This document shows, in pieces, positions 25,182 through 35,600 of a stretch of 64,000 nt of DNA (position 1 is its first letter; every line of letters begins with the position of its first letter). This DNA is from Clostridium sp. CAG:632 (GTDB lineage Bacteria > Bacillota > Clostridia > Lachnospirales > Lachnospiraceae), in NCBI GenBank assembly GCA_000431515.1, contig HF991345.1, positions 9,876 to 73,875 on the forward strand, read 5' to 3'. The notes beneath the pieces are model-generated. The model made no database searches and was not told the origin of the DNA. It was given only the letters and a program-made list of their open reading frames with translations. A program made the translations under genes and the position numbers.

Positions 25182-27851
25182 ATGAAACAGAAGCAGGTGA
25201 TCGGGATTCTGGCACATGTAGATGCCGGAAAAACAACTTTATCAGAGGCATTGCTCTACACATCCGGTGGAATCAGGCGCTTTGGACGGGTAGATCATCA
25301 GGATGCGTTTCTGGATAATTTTGCCATGGAGCGTGAGCGGGGGATTACGATTTTTTCCAAACAGGCGGAACTCACCTTTGGGGATGTCCGTGTGACGCTT
25401 CTAGATACGCCGGGGCATGTGGATTTCTCGGCAGAGATGGAACGTACTCTGCAGGTTCTGGACTATGCGATTCTGGTGATCAATGGTGCAGATGGTGTAC
25501 AGGCACATACCGGAACACTCTGGCGGCTTTTGAAACAGTACCGGATCCCGGTATTTTTATTTGTAAACAAGATGGATCAGCCGTCTGCGGATAAGGAGCG
25601 GCTGATGGAGAATCTGAAGACACAGCTGGATGAGGGATGTATGGATTTTACGGACATCCGGCTGACGGATGAGAGTCTGGCCATGGGCAGTGAAGAGATG
25701 ATGGAGGCCTATCTGGAGACAGGAGATATTCCTGAGGATGCGGTGAGAAGGGCCATCCGGAAACGATACATATTCCCATGTTATTTCGGCTCCGCGCTGA
25801 AGCTGACCGGAATTGAGGTACTGATGGAGGGTATGGCACGGTATATGGAATGCCCGGTATACGGTGCGGAGTTCGGAGCGAAGGTATACAAGATATCCAG
25901 AGATGAACAGGGCAATCGTATGACACACCTGAAGATAACCGGTGGAAGCCTGAAGGTTAAGGCAGTCTTAAAACATCACTCCGGGAAAGAGGAGAAGGTG
26001 AACCAGGTCCGGATCTATTCCGGAGCAGGTTATCAGACGGTGCCGGAGGTCGCTGCCGGGGAGATCTGTGCGATAACCGGACTGGAGGAGAGTTACAGCG
26101 GAGAAGGCTTTGGGATAGAGCATGATTCGGAGCTGCCGATTCTGGAACCGGTATTAAGCTACCGCCTGATTCTGCCAAAGGATTGTAATGTACATGAGGC
26201 GTGGAGTCAGTTAAAGCAGCTGGAGGAAGAAGATCCGCTGTTAAAGCTGGCCTGGCATGAGGCGACCGGTGAGATTCACATTCAGGTGATGGGAGAAGTG
26301 GAGCTGGAGGTGCTGAAAAGTCTGATCGCAGAACGGTTCGGATATGATGTGACGTTCGGGGAAGGCAGTCTGGTCTATAAGGAAACAATCGCAACCAAGG
26401 TAGAAGGTGTGGGACATTTTGAGCCATTACGTCACTATGCCGAGGTGCATCTTCTGATGGAACCGGGAGAGTCGGGAAGCGGAATCCAGGTGGAAGCGGA
26501 CTGCAGTGAGGATGTGCTTGCAAGGAACTGGCAGCGGCTGGTTCTGACGCACATTGAGGAGCGGAAGCATCCCGGAGTACTGACCGGCTCCGAGATCACG
26601 GATATGAAGATCACACTGATTGCAGGACGGGCGCATACCAAGCATACAGAGGGCGGGGATTTCCGTCAGGCCACATATCGTGCGATCCGGCAGGGATTGA
26701 AGAAGGCAGAAAGTGTTCTGCTGGAGCCGTATTATGAGTATCAGCTGACGGTGCCTACCGAGAATGCAGGACGGGCAATCTCGGATATTCAGCGGATGTC
26801 CGGCACCTTTGAGGTATCCGGGCAGGGAGAAGCGGAGACGCTTCTGACAGGTATGCTTCCGGTTGCGGAGGTATCCGGATATCAGGCAGAGGTACGGGCA
26901 TATACGAAAGGATACGGAAGGTTTGTCTGTACTTTAAAGGGCTATTATCCTTGTCATAATCAGGAGGAAATCGTTCAGAAGATCGGCTATGATGCGGAGG
27001 CAGATGTGGAGAATCCGACCGGATCGGTATTCTGTGCCCATGGGGCCGGATTTATCGTGCCGTGGAATGAGGTAGAGTCCTATATGCATGTGGAGACACA
27101 GGTAGAGTCTCCGGCAGAGATGCATGGATCATTGGATAAGGCACGAAGCGGTGATCGGGTTTCTGTCTCAAAGGTCATTGCAGAAGAAGATGAGCTGGAG
27201 GCTATCTTCCGGCGGACTTATGGCGGCAGTATCCGGAAACCTTATGAGAACCGGTATGAGACTCAGGATGAGGACCGGTATTATACAGCGGATCCGGCAG
27301 ATTCCGGGACAGGGAATGCCGGTGGAAAAGAGACATGGAATAAATATGCCGATACTGCCGGAAAGAAGCCGCGGGAGTCGTATCTTCTGGTGGATGGATA
27401 TAATATTATCTTTGCCTGGAAGGAGTTAAATGAACTGTCAAAAACCGATCTGGCAGCGGCGAGAGGAAAGCTGATGGATATTCTCTGTAATTATCAGGGG
27501 TACCGGAAGATGAAACTGATTCTGGTATTTGACGGTTATAAGGTGCCGGGCAATCCGGGCGAGATGATAGAATATCATAATATTCATGTGGTGTATACGA
27601 AGGAGGCTCAGACAGCAGACCAGTACATTGAAAAGCTGGTGCATGATATGGGAAGGAATTATGATATTACGGTCGCTACCTCAGACGGACTGGAGCAGCT
27701 GATCATATGGGGAGCCGGAGCCAGAAGACTGTCTGCCCGGGAATTGAAGGAAGAGGTGGAACGGGCAGATGAGGAACTGCGGGAACGGTATCTGGAGAGG
27801 CAGTCCTCCGAGAAGAACTACGCATTCCGGAAAATCTTACAGGATAAGTAA
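25182..27851 (+). CDS. TetM/EF-G-like translational GTPase fused to a YacP/Rae1-type NYN ribonuclease domain
   Basis: About 889 residues. The N-terminal ~640 are a ribosomal-protection-type translation GTPase: G1 AHVDAGKTTL, switch ERERGITIF, G3 DTPGHVDF, G4 NKMD, G5 SALK, then EF-G-like domains ending in CAHGAGFIVPW. After a linker, residues ~733-880 form a NYN domain with LVDGYNIIFAW, VFDGYK, TADQYIEK and ATSDGLEQ, as in B. subtilis Rae1 (YacP), which cuts mRNA in the ribosomal A site. The GTPase part would bring the nuclease to the ribosome; this is inference. True tetracycline resistance is uncertain. ATG 25182 begins the conserved N-terminus; ATG 25158 is an alternative. Confidence 0.85.
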   Translation: MKQKQVIGILAHVDAGKTTLSEALLYTSGGIRRFGRVDHQDAFLDNFAMERERGITIFSKQAELTFGDVRVTLLDTPGHVDFSAEMERTLQVLDYAILVINGADGVQAHTGTLWRLLKQYRIPVFLFVNKMDQPSADKERLMENLKTQLDEGCMDFTDIRLTDESLAMGSEEMMEAYLETGDIPEDAVRRAIRKRYIFPCYFGSALKLTGIEVLMEGMARYMECPVYGAEFGAKVYKISRDEQGNRMTHLKITGGSLKVKAVLKHHSGKEEKVNQVRIYSGAGYQTVPEVAAGEICAITGLEESYSGEGFGIEHDSELPILEPVLSYRLILPKDCNVHEAWSQLKQLEEEDPLLKLAWHEATGEIHIQVMGEVELEVLKSLIAERFGYDVTFGEGSLVYKETIATKVEGVGHFEPLRHYAEVHLLMEPGESGSGIQVEADCSEDVLARNWQRLVLTHIEERKHPGVLTGSEITDMKITLIAGRAHTKHTEGGDFRQATYRAIRQGLKKAESVLLEPYYEYQLTVPTENAGRAISDIQRMSGTFEVSGQGEAETLLTGMLPVAEVSGYQAEVRAYTKGYGRFVCTLKGYYPCHNQEEIVQKIGYDAEADVENPTGSVFCAHGAGFIVPWNEVESYMHVETQVESPAEMHGSLDKARSGDRVSVSKVIAEEDELEAIFRRTYGGSIRKPYENRYETQDEDRYYTADPADSGTGNAGGKETWNKYADTAGKKPRESYLLVDGYNIIFAWKELNELSKTDLAAARGKLMDILCNYQGYRKMKLILVFDGYKVPGNPGEMIEYHNIHVVYTKEAQTADQYIEKLVHDMGRNYDITVATSDGLEQLIIWGAGARRLSARELKEEVERADEELRERYLERQSSEKNYAFRKILQDK

Positions 27852-27934
27852 TAAATTGTAGGAAAAACGTAAGAATATATTCAATGAAGATTCAGAAGAA
27901 ATCAACGATACCTTCACATCTTCCATTTATAATG

Positions 27935-27967
27935 AGACCAGGTTTTGAAAAGAAGCCCGGTCTTTTT
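27935..27967 (+). terminator. Intrinsic terminator before the vanG-like gene
   Basis: AGACC at 27935-27939 with two more G pairs with CCxGGTCT ending at 27963, followed by a run of T. It lies inside the region where the ligase frame is open upstream, which argues for the later start at 28025. Confidence 0.7.
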
Positions 27968-28024
27968 GTTATGGATGGATTTAACGATATAATGGATATG
28001 AGCCGGGTACAGGATGGAGGATAC

Positions 28025-29092
28025 ATGAATATGAAATTAGTGGTTTTGTTTGGCGGCGCATCATCCGAATACAGTGTTTCCCTGCAGTCTGCGATAGCAG
28101 TGATGGAGGCATTGGATCCGGAGAAATATGAGATCATTCCGGTAGGAATCAGCAAGGACGGAAAGTGGTTCCGATATTATGGTGAACGGCAGGCAATTGC
28201 CGAAAACGATTGGCAGAAGCAGGAATGCCGACCGGCATTCCTATCTCCGGATCGCAGTGTACATGGTCTGGTCTGGCTCAAAGAGGACGGAACGGCAGTT
28301 ACAGAATATGTGGATGCCGTATTTCCGGTTCTTCACGGTAAGCATGGAGAAGACGGAACCGTGCAGGGACTGTGTGAACTGGCAGGCATTCCATATGTCG
28401 GATGCGGTACCTTAAGTTCTGCTCTCTGTATGGATAAGGATCTGGCACATGTGGCTGCAAAGGCGGCCGGAGTAGCGGTTCCGGGTTATCGTGTCCTGCA
28501 GTCCTATATGACTCCGGATGAAAAGACGAAGGCCTGTGAAGGACTGGAGTATCCGGTATTTGTCAAGCCGGCACGGGCAGGATCTTCTTACGGAATTACA
28601 AAGGTATCCACGGCTGAACAGCTGGATGCGGCAATTGTGCTGGCGTTTGAGCATGATTCCAAGGTTGTGATCGAGGAAGCTATCGATGGATTTGAAGTAG
28701 GTTGTGCGGTTCTTGGCAATCAGACGCTGACAGTCGGAGAAGTGGATGAGATCGAGCTGCATTCGGATGTATTTGACTTCCATGAGAAATATACATTGGA
28801 AACTTCCCGGATTCATGTTCCGGCGAGAGTTAGCAGAAAGAAGGCGGAGGAAATCAAGGAGACGGCCCGGATTCTTTACCGGGCACTGGAATGTCAGGGA
28901 ATGGCCAGAGTCGATATGTTCCTGACACCGGAAGGAACGATCGTATTTAACGAGGTAAATACGATTCCGGGATTTACATCCCATAGCCGGTATCCGAATA
29001 TGATGAAGGCCAGTGGCATATCATTTGAGCAGCTTCTTGACACGCTGGTGGAAGAAGCACTGGCCGTACAGAAAAACCGGGATATTCTGTAG
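28025..29092 (+). CDS. D-alanine--D-alanine/D-serine ligase, VanG-like
   Basis: A 355-residue ATP-grasp ligase. Motifs: LFGGASSEYSVSLQSA at the N-terminus, FPVLHGKHGEDGTVQGLCEL near 100, VKPARAGSSYGITKV near 180, HEKYTL in the omega loop and FNEVNTIPGFTSHSRYP near the C-terminus. The overall wording, especially SSALCMDKD, AFEHD and GFEVGCAVLG, is close to the VanG D-Ala-D-Ser ligases as I remember them. It makes a dipeptide for peptidoglycan precursors in the cytoplasm. The next gene is a VanT-like racemase, which supports D-serine use. GGAGG precedes ATG 28025; ATG 28031 is also possible. Confidence 0.85.
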   Translation: MNMKLVVLFGGASSEYSVSLQSAIAVMEALDPEKYEIIPVGISKDGKWFRYYGERQAIAENDWQKQECRPAFLSPDRSVHGLVWLKEDGTAVTEYVDAVFPVLHGKHGEDGTVQGLCELAGIPYVGCGTLSSALCMDKDLAHVAAKAAGVAVPGYRVLQSYMTPDEKTKACEGLEYPVFVKPARAGSSYGITKVSTAEQLDAAIVLAFEHDSKVVIEEAIDGFEVGCAVLGNQTLTVGEVDEIELHSDVFDFHEKYTLETSRIHVPARVSRKKAEEIKETARILYRALECQGMARVDMFLTPEGTIVFNEVNTIPGFTSHSRYPNMMKASGISFEQLLDTLVEEALAVQKNRDIL

Positions 29093-29129
29093 GTCGGAAA
29101 ACAGACAGGAAAGAAAGGAGCGGGTGTCT

Positions 29130-31208
29130 ATGAACCGAAATCAGAAATATGGCGGGTTGGATTGGTTCCGTATTATCAGTGCAATACTGGTTATTACGAT
29201 TCATACTTCCCCGTTATTAAGCTTTGCCGAATTGCCGGATTTTATATTGACCCGTATCATTGCACGGGTAGCGGTGCCGTTCTTTCTTATGGTGTCGGGG
29301 TTTTTCCTGCTGCCGGATCTGCGGTGGGATGAGTCTGTGCAGGCTCGATTGAAGAAGCAGCTGGGAAAGCTGGGCATCCTGTATCTGGTTTCGGCATGCT
29401 TATATGTGCCGTTCATGATCTATAATGATTATTTCGGGAAAAGTTTTTCGGTACTTGCGTTCCTAAAGGATGTTTTTATAAATGGTACGTTTTATCACCT
29501 GTGGTATCTTCCGGCAGCCATTCTCGGACTGGCGCTGACCGGATGGCTGTTGCGGCACTTTGACAGCCGGTTTGTGCTGATCCTGTCTGCGGTTTTATAT
29601 GGAATCGGATTGTTTGGGGACAGCTACTATGGAATGGCGGAACAGATTCCGTGGTTACGTGCGGCCTATGCCGTGTTGTTCCGATTTACAGACTATACCA
29701 GAAACGGATTATTCTATGTCCCGATCTTTCTGATGCTTGGGTATGGACTCGGCAAAGCCGCCGGACAGGGCAAAAGCCTGTCACGGAAACAGGCAGTGCT
29801 CGGTCTGATCATAAGCGGAGCAGCAATGATTGCGGAAGGTTTATATCTGCATAAGTGGCGGTTACAGCGCCATGACAGTATGTATGCAATGCTTCCGCTG
29901 GTGATGGTGTTCCTGTTTGCGTGTATGATGAAATGGAACTGCAAAGGCGGAAAACAGCTGAATCGTATGGCAATGCTGGTGTATATCATCCATCCGGCAA
30001 TGATCGTGGTTGTCAGACTGGCAGGTAAGCTGACCGGATCAACAGCATATGTGACAGATCAGAGCCTGATCCATTTTATGCTGGTGGCGATACTGTCTTT
30101 TGCGGCAGCGTGGGGAATGCTTATCTTACAAGGAAAAATAAAAGAAGCGAAGCGGGCACAGAAGCGGAAACAGAATGTGCGGGAACGGGCATGGACAGAG
30201 ATTTCCATTGATAATCTGTATCATAATATTCATGAGATACAGGAAATCCTCCCGGAGCGGACGCAGATTATGGCAGTAGTTAAAACAGACGGATATGGCA
30301 ACGGAGGACTCAGAATTGCCGGGCATTTAAATAAAATGGGAATCAATGCCTTTGCCGTGACAACTATGGAGGAGGGCGTACTCTTGAGAAGAAACGGAAT
30401 CGAAGGACTGATTCTGATCATGGGGCGCACGGAACCGGAAAAAATAAGAGAGCTGGAGCGGTTTCATCTGACGCAGACGATTGATGATCCGGAGTATGCG
30501 GAGGCCTTAAATGACAAAAAATGTAATATCCGGGTGCATGTCCGGTTTGACGTGGAAGAGAGCCGGAGCAGAAAAGACGGACCTTCCCGGATTGAAAAGC
30601 TGTATCGATTCCGGTATCTGCAGGTGGACGGAATCTATACAAATCTGACAGCGGCGGATAGTACAGAACCGGAACAGGTAGAACTGACCCAGAATCAGAT
30701 TCAATATTATTATGATGTCATTGATTATCTGAAAAGCCGAGGGATCCAACCGGGAAAAATGCATATTCAGAATAGTTACGGTATATTGAATTATCCGGAA
30801 TTGGACTGTGATTATGCAAGAATCGGAACTGCCATGTATGGTATTTTGAGCAGGCAGGCAGATGTGAAGCTGGCGGTAGATTTAAGACCGGTCATTACAG
30901 TGAAAGCAAAAGTCGCAGCCATGAAGCTGGTAAAGGCAGGGGAAACGATCGGATACGGCAGAGGATATGTTGCGAAAGAAGATCAACGCATTGCCATTGT
31001 AACGATAGGCTACGGAGAAGAAGTGCCGGGTGTGTCAGAGGAGGCCGGACTGGTACTGGTGCATGGTGGCGAGGCTAAAATTGTAGGAAAAATCTGTATG
31101 GATCAGATGATGGTCGATGTAACCGGAATTGAAAATGTAAAAGTGGGAGATGTTGTGACCATGCTGGGTGACGAAATGGACGAAAAGGTGTTGAATAAGA
31201 TATTCTAG
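29130..31208 (+). CDS. Membrane-bound serine/alanine racemase, VanT-like
   Basis: About 692 residues with two parts. Residues 1-340 form a polytopic acyltransferase-3-like domain (GLDWFRIISAILVITIHTSP at the start, ten or so membrane segments). Residues ~355-690 are a fold-III alanine racemase: MAVVKTDGYGNGG holds the PLP lysine, HIQNSYGILN and RIGTAMYGIL are core motifs and KICMDQMMVDVT is the typical end. VanT proteins have this same layout and supply D-serine in VanC/E/G-type clusters. It starts 37 bases after the ligase, with AAAGGAG upstream. An open extension back to 29013 overlaps the ligase and is not favoured. Confidence 0.88.
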   Translation: MNRNQKYGGLDWFRIISAILVITIHTSPLLSFAELPDFILTRIIARVAVPFFLMVSGFFLLPDLRWDESVQARLKKQLGKLGILYLVSACLYVPFMIYNDYFGKSFSVLAFLKDVFINGTFYHLWYLPAAILGLALTGWLLRHFDSRFVLILSAVLYGIGLFGDSYYGMAEQIPWLRAAYAVLFRFTDYTRNGLFYVPIFLMLGYGLGKAAGQGKSLSRKQAVLGLIISGAAMIAEGLYLHKWRLQRHDSMYAMLPLVMVFLFACMMKWNCKGGKQLNRMAMLVYIIHPAMIVVVRLAGKLTGSTAYVTDQSLIHFMLVAILSFAAAWGMLILQGKIKEAKRAQKRKQNVRERAWTEISIDNLYHNIHEIQEILPERTQIMAVVKTDGYGNGGLRIAGHLNKMGINAFAVTTMEEGVLLRRNGIEGLILIMGRTEPEKIRELERFHLTQTIDDPEYAEALNDKKCNIRVHVRFDVEESRSRKDGPSRIEKLYRFRYLQVDGIYTNLTAADSTEPEQVELTQNQIQYYYDVIDYLKSRGIQPGKMHIQNSYGILNYPELDCDYARIGTAMYGILSRQADVKLAVDLRPVITVKAKVAAMKLVKAGETIGYGRGYVAKEDQRIAIVTIGYGEEVPGVSEEAGLVLVHGGEAKIVGKICMDQMMVDVTGIENVKVGDVVTMLGDEMDEKVLNKIF

Positions 31209-31306
31209 TCATTCACAAATCCTGAAAGTTATAGTACAATACGAGTAGACAAATAGTATTTAAAGTATACTGTTTTGGTATGATTAAAACGAGTAAGGAG
31301 AAAAAA

Positions 31307-32584
31307 ATGGAAACAAAAATCGAGACAAAATGTATTCAGGAAGGGTATAAACCAAAGAAGGGAGAGCCACGTCAGGTTCCAATCATACAGAGCACCACGT
31401 TTAAGTATGATACCAGTGATGAGATGGGAAAGCTTTTTGATCTGGAGGCAGACGGATATTTCTACACCCGTCTGCAGAATCCGACCAATGATGCGGTTGC
31501 GGCCAAGATCTGTGCCCTGGAGGGTGGTGTGGCAGCTATGCTGACTTCCTCCGGTCAGGCAGCTAATTTCTATGCGGTCTTTAATATCTGTGAAGCGGGA
31601 GATCATTTTATTGCGTCCAGCTCTATTTACGGAGGTACTTACAATCTGTTTGGTGTCACCATGAAGAAGATGGGTATCGAGTGTACCTTTGTAGATCAGA
31701 ATCTTTCCGAGGAAGAACTGGAAAAATATTTTAAGCCGAATACCAAGGCAGTGTTTGGAGAAACGATCACGAATCCGACCGTTTCTGTTTTTGATATCGA
31801 GAAATTTGCAAGACTGGCACATAAGCACGGAGTTCCGTTGATTGTAGATAATACCTTTGCAACACCGGTGAACTGCCGTCCGTTTGAATGGGGAGCTGAT
31901 ATCGTAACCCATTCTACGACAAAATATATGGATGGGCATGCGGTTACGGTTGGCGGCTGTATCGTAGACAGCGGTAACTTCGACTGGCTGGCATATGGAG
32001 ATAAATTCTCCGGCTTGACGACTCCGGATGAGTCATATCATGGAATCGTCTATGCAGAACGGTTTGGTAAGGCAGCCTATATCACCAAGGCAACTTCACA
32101 GCTGATGCGTGACTTCGGTTCTATCCAGTCTCCGCAGAATGCATTTTATCTGAATATGGGTCTTGAAACCTTACCGCTCAGAGTAAGACAGCACTGCAGT
32201 AATGCACTGACGGTTGCAAAATATTTAAAGGATCATGAGAAGGTAGCATGGGTAAAGTATCCGGATCTGGAAGGGGATGCGTATCATGAGCTGGCAGAGA
32301 AATATCTTCCGAACGGCTCCTGCGGTGTGCTTGCTTTCGGTTTAAAGGGTGGACGTGAAATTTCTGTTTCTTTTATGGATAAGCTGAAGCTGGCATCGAT
32401 TGTTACCCATGTTGCAGACAGTAAGACATGTCTGTTACATCCGGCAAGTCATACGCATCGTCAGATGACTGATGAACAGCTGCGGGAAGCAGGTGTAGCA
32501 CCGGACCTGATCCGTTTGTCTGTCGGTATTGAGAATGTGGATGACATCATTGCGGATCTGGAGCAGGCACTGGATCAGATTTAA
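31307..32584 (+). CDS. O-acetylhomoserine sulfhydrylase (Cys/Met metabolism PLP enzyme)
   Basis: About 425 residues of the Cys/Met metabolism PLP family. Visible blocks are PIIQSTTFKY, YTRLQNPTN near 58, SSGQAANF near 85, IVDNTFATP near 180, HSTTKYMDGH near 203 whose lysine binds PLP, and HPASHTHRQMT near 378. This set is that of MetY-type enzymes, which make homocysteine from O-acetylhomoserine and sulfide. The start at 31307 has AAGGAG six bases upstream; the open frame begins nine codons earlier. It stands alone. Confidence 0.9.
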   Translation: METKIETKCIQEGYKPKKGEPRQVPIIQSTTFKYDTSDEMGKLFDLEADGYFYTRLQNPTNDAVAAKICALEGGVAAMLTSSGQAANFYAVFNICEAGDHFIASSSIYGGTYNLFGVTMKKMGIECTFVDQNLSEEELEKYFKPNTKAVFGETITNPTVSVFDIEKFARLAHKHGVPLIVDNTFATPVNCRPFEWGADIVTHSTTKYMDGHAVTVGGCIVDSGNFDWLAYGDKFSGLTTPDESYHGIVYAERFGKAAYITKATSQLMRDFGSIQSPQNAFYLNMGLETLPLRVRQHCSNALTVAKYLKDHEKVAWVKYPDLEGDAYHELAEKYLPNGSCGVLAFGLKGGREISVSFMDKLKLASIVTHVADSKTCLLHPASHTHRQMTDEQLREAGVAPDLIRLSVGIENVDDIIADLEQALDQI

Positions 32585-32637
32585 TCAGGGCTGCGGGATA
32601 GAGATGAACATATGATGATTTGAGGGGAGGAATGGCA

Positions 32638-35600
32638 ATGGAACCAAAGGAATTCAGCAGTCGTGATAAACGGTCCGTAATACTGATCAAAGGGGTGTTC
32701 TGGGCAATGGTTGTGGCCTGGATTGTCCTTTGCGTTCTCGTTGCCATGAATACCCATGAGGATTTCCGAATCACGGACCATAACTGCCAGAGTTTTAATT
32801 CCGGCTGGGTTCTGTGCGGAGACAAGGAGATTCCGGTGCAGATTCCGGGCGTTGTAGAGGGGAACTCTACAGAGCTCCGGATCCGGAATGCTCTGCCAAT
32901 GGATATAGACGGCAGAACCAGTATTCTATTAAAGGGCCTGCATCAGGATGTGACTGTTTGGATAGACGGAGAGATCCGAGGTGTTCTGGATAACTCGGAA
33001 ACCAGGCCGTTCGGGCGGCACACGCCGTCTGCCTATATGATAGTGCATTTAAATGAGACTGATGCCGGGAAGCCGATTGAGATACGTTATGCATCGGTTA
33101 CACCCGCCGATGCCGGAAAATTAAATGATATACGGATCGGCTCCGATGTAGGACTGATATTTTGGATGATAGATTCCTATGCCAGCGATCTGATTTTTGC
33201 AATCCTGCTTCTTTATACAGGAGTCGTTATTGTATTCTTAGGAATCGTTATGCGTTTTACCGGTGAAGAGAATCCTAATATGAATCTGGTATATCTGGGA
33301 ACTTCCGCAATCTTTGTTGCAGTCTGGATGCTGGGAGAGGGAAGGCTTCGACAGTTCTACTACGGTAATCTGTCTGCCGGAGAACTGGTGCTGTGGGAGG
33401 CTTTATTTCTGGCACCGATACCAATGATGTTCTATACCAGCCGGTTACAGGAACGGCGTTACAACAGGGTTTATATGACGGCCTCGGCTCTGGCTCTGAT
33501 CGCAGACCTGACGATGCTGGCACTGGAACTGTTCAGTCCGTATGATTTCTTTGATCTGTATCCGATCGGATGGGCAGTCATCATAGGAAGCGGGCTTGTA
33601 GTTCTGGTAACGATAATCATGGATTTCCGACGCGGGATTCATCGCTGGCGGCTGTTGCTTGGTATCCTGCTGCTTATGGGATGTGTTGTTATGCAGATGT
33701 GGAGATATGAACAGTCAGCCATTGGTATCTTTACCAATAATTATATTAGTCTGGGAATGATCATGTTCCTGATGCTGATGGGTATATCGGCGATTTCCAG
33801 TATTTTAAAGCAGCGACAGGAGCAGGCACTGGCGATCAAAGCGAATGAAACAAAAACAGACTTCCTGGCGAATATGTCACATGAGATCCGGACACCGATC
33901 AATGCAATGCTCGGTTTTGATGAGATGATTCTGCGAGAGGAATCCGATGAGCAGATTGTGGAGTATGCAACAAATATAAAAAAGGCAGGGGGGAACCTGC
34001 TTTCCCTGATCAATGACATTCTGGATTTCTCCAAGGTGGAATCCGGTAAGATGGAAATCGTAAATGATGAATACAGAACCAGCAGTATGCTGGCCGATGT
34101 CATTAATATGACATATATGAAGGCACAGGATAAGGGACTGTCTTTCGATATTTTTATAGGAAAAGATATTCCGCGTGTATTATACGGAGATGAGATGCGG
34201 GTAAAGCAGATCCTGACCAATGTACTGAATAATGCGGTAAAGTATACGGAGAAGGGCAGTGTCAGCTTAGGTGTCAGCTTTGATAAGCTTGGTGGTACAC
34301 AGGGAAGGCTGCGGATTTCCATTGCAGATACGGGGATTGGTATAAAGCCGGAGAATATTGGTAAGATTACGGAAGCATTTCAACGGTTTGATCTGCAGCA
34401 TAATCGCAGTATTGAAGGAGCCGGACTTGGAATGAGTATTGTGTCAAGTCTGTTGAAGATCATGGGTGGTAAGTTACAGGTATACAGTACCTATGGAAAG
34501 GGTTCCGATTTCCGGATCATTATCCCGCAGGAAATAAAAGACGCAACACCGATCGGCAACTATCAGAACGACTACCGGAAGGGAATCCGGAAACAGGAAG
34601 CATACCGGGAGCTGTTTACGGCACCGCAGGCGAAGGTATTGTTTGTGGATGATAACTTTATGAATCTGTCGGTAGTAAAGGGACTGTTAAAAAAGACCAA
34701 GATACAGGTCGGTATTGCGGAAAGCGGGGCGGCGTGCCTGGAACTGACCAGAAAAAATAAGTATGATCTGATTTTTATGGATCATCTGATGCCGGATATG
34801 GATGGTGTGGAGACTTTGCATCGATTAAGGAATGAAACAGGCAATCCCAACCAGTACACGATGGTGATCGCATTGACGGCGAATGCGATCAAAGGCTCCA
34901 GAGAGTACTATCTGGAAGAAGGGTTTCATGAATATCTGTCGAAGCCTATTGAAGGAGAGAAACTGGAAGAACTATTACTGAAGCTTTTGCCGAAGGAGTA
35001 TATCATTCCGGCCGAGGAGAGTGCAGAAAATGTTCTGGATTACCTGGAGAAGGATCAGGGAGAGGGCACAGAGAAGCAGCAGACTGCCACAGCGGACAGC
35101 TGTATGCAGGAGTTGGAGGATATGTTAAAACAGGCACATATCCAGGTGGCTGTCGGATATCGCTATGCAGGAAACTCAATGGGACAATTCCATTGGATGA
35201 TCATGTTGTTTGCCGAGAATTTTGAAAAAGCTTATCAGAAACTGCAGGGCTATTACATAAAGAAACAGGAAGATATGTATACCATTGATGTACATGCTCT
35301 GAAATCTAATGCAAAAAGCATCGGAGCCAACCAGCTTTATCAGCTGGCATGGGAGCATGAGCAGCAGTCCAGAGCCGGTAACTGGAACTACGTCAGAGAG
35401 CATTGGGATGAGCTGAGCCGGGAATGGCTCTGTGTTGTGAACGGCATCCTGAACTATATTGGGGAAAATCCGGTTGAATTATCCGAGGTAGCCGTGACGG
35501 AGGAATCAGACGAAGGTGAGAACTATGAGCTGACACCGGCACAACGGATGTTATTGGATAATTGTATTTCTCTGATTGAAGATTATGATGCGGATTCTGC

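Noticed and set aside
25182..27851. An acquired tetracycline-resistance gene
   Set aside because: The GTPase is TetM-like, but it has a nuclease fusion, host-like composition and no mobile element around it, so a housekeeping relative is more likely.
31229..31939. Minus-strand open frame of 236 codons over the sulfhydrylase promoter and start
   Set aside because: No recognisable domain and almost entirely antisense to the sulfhydrylase gene.
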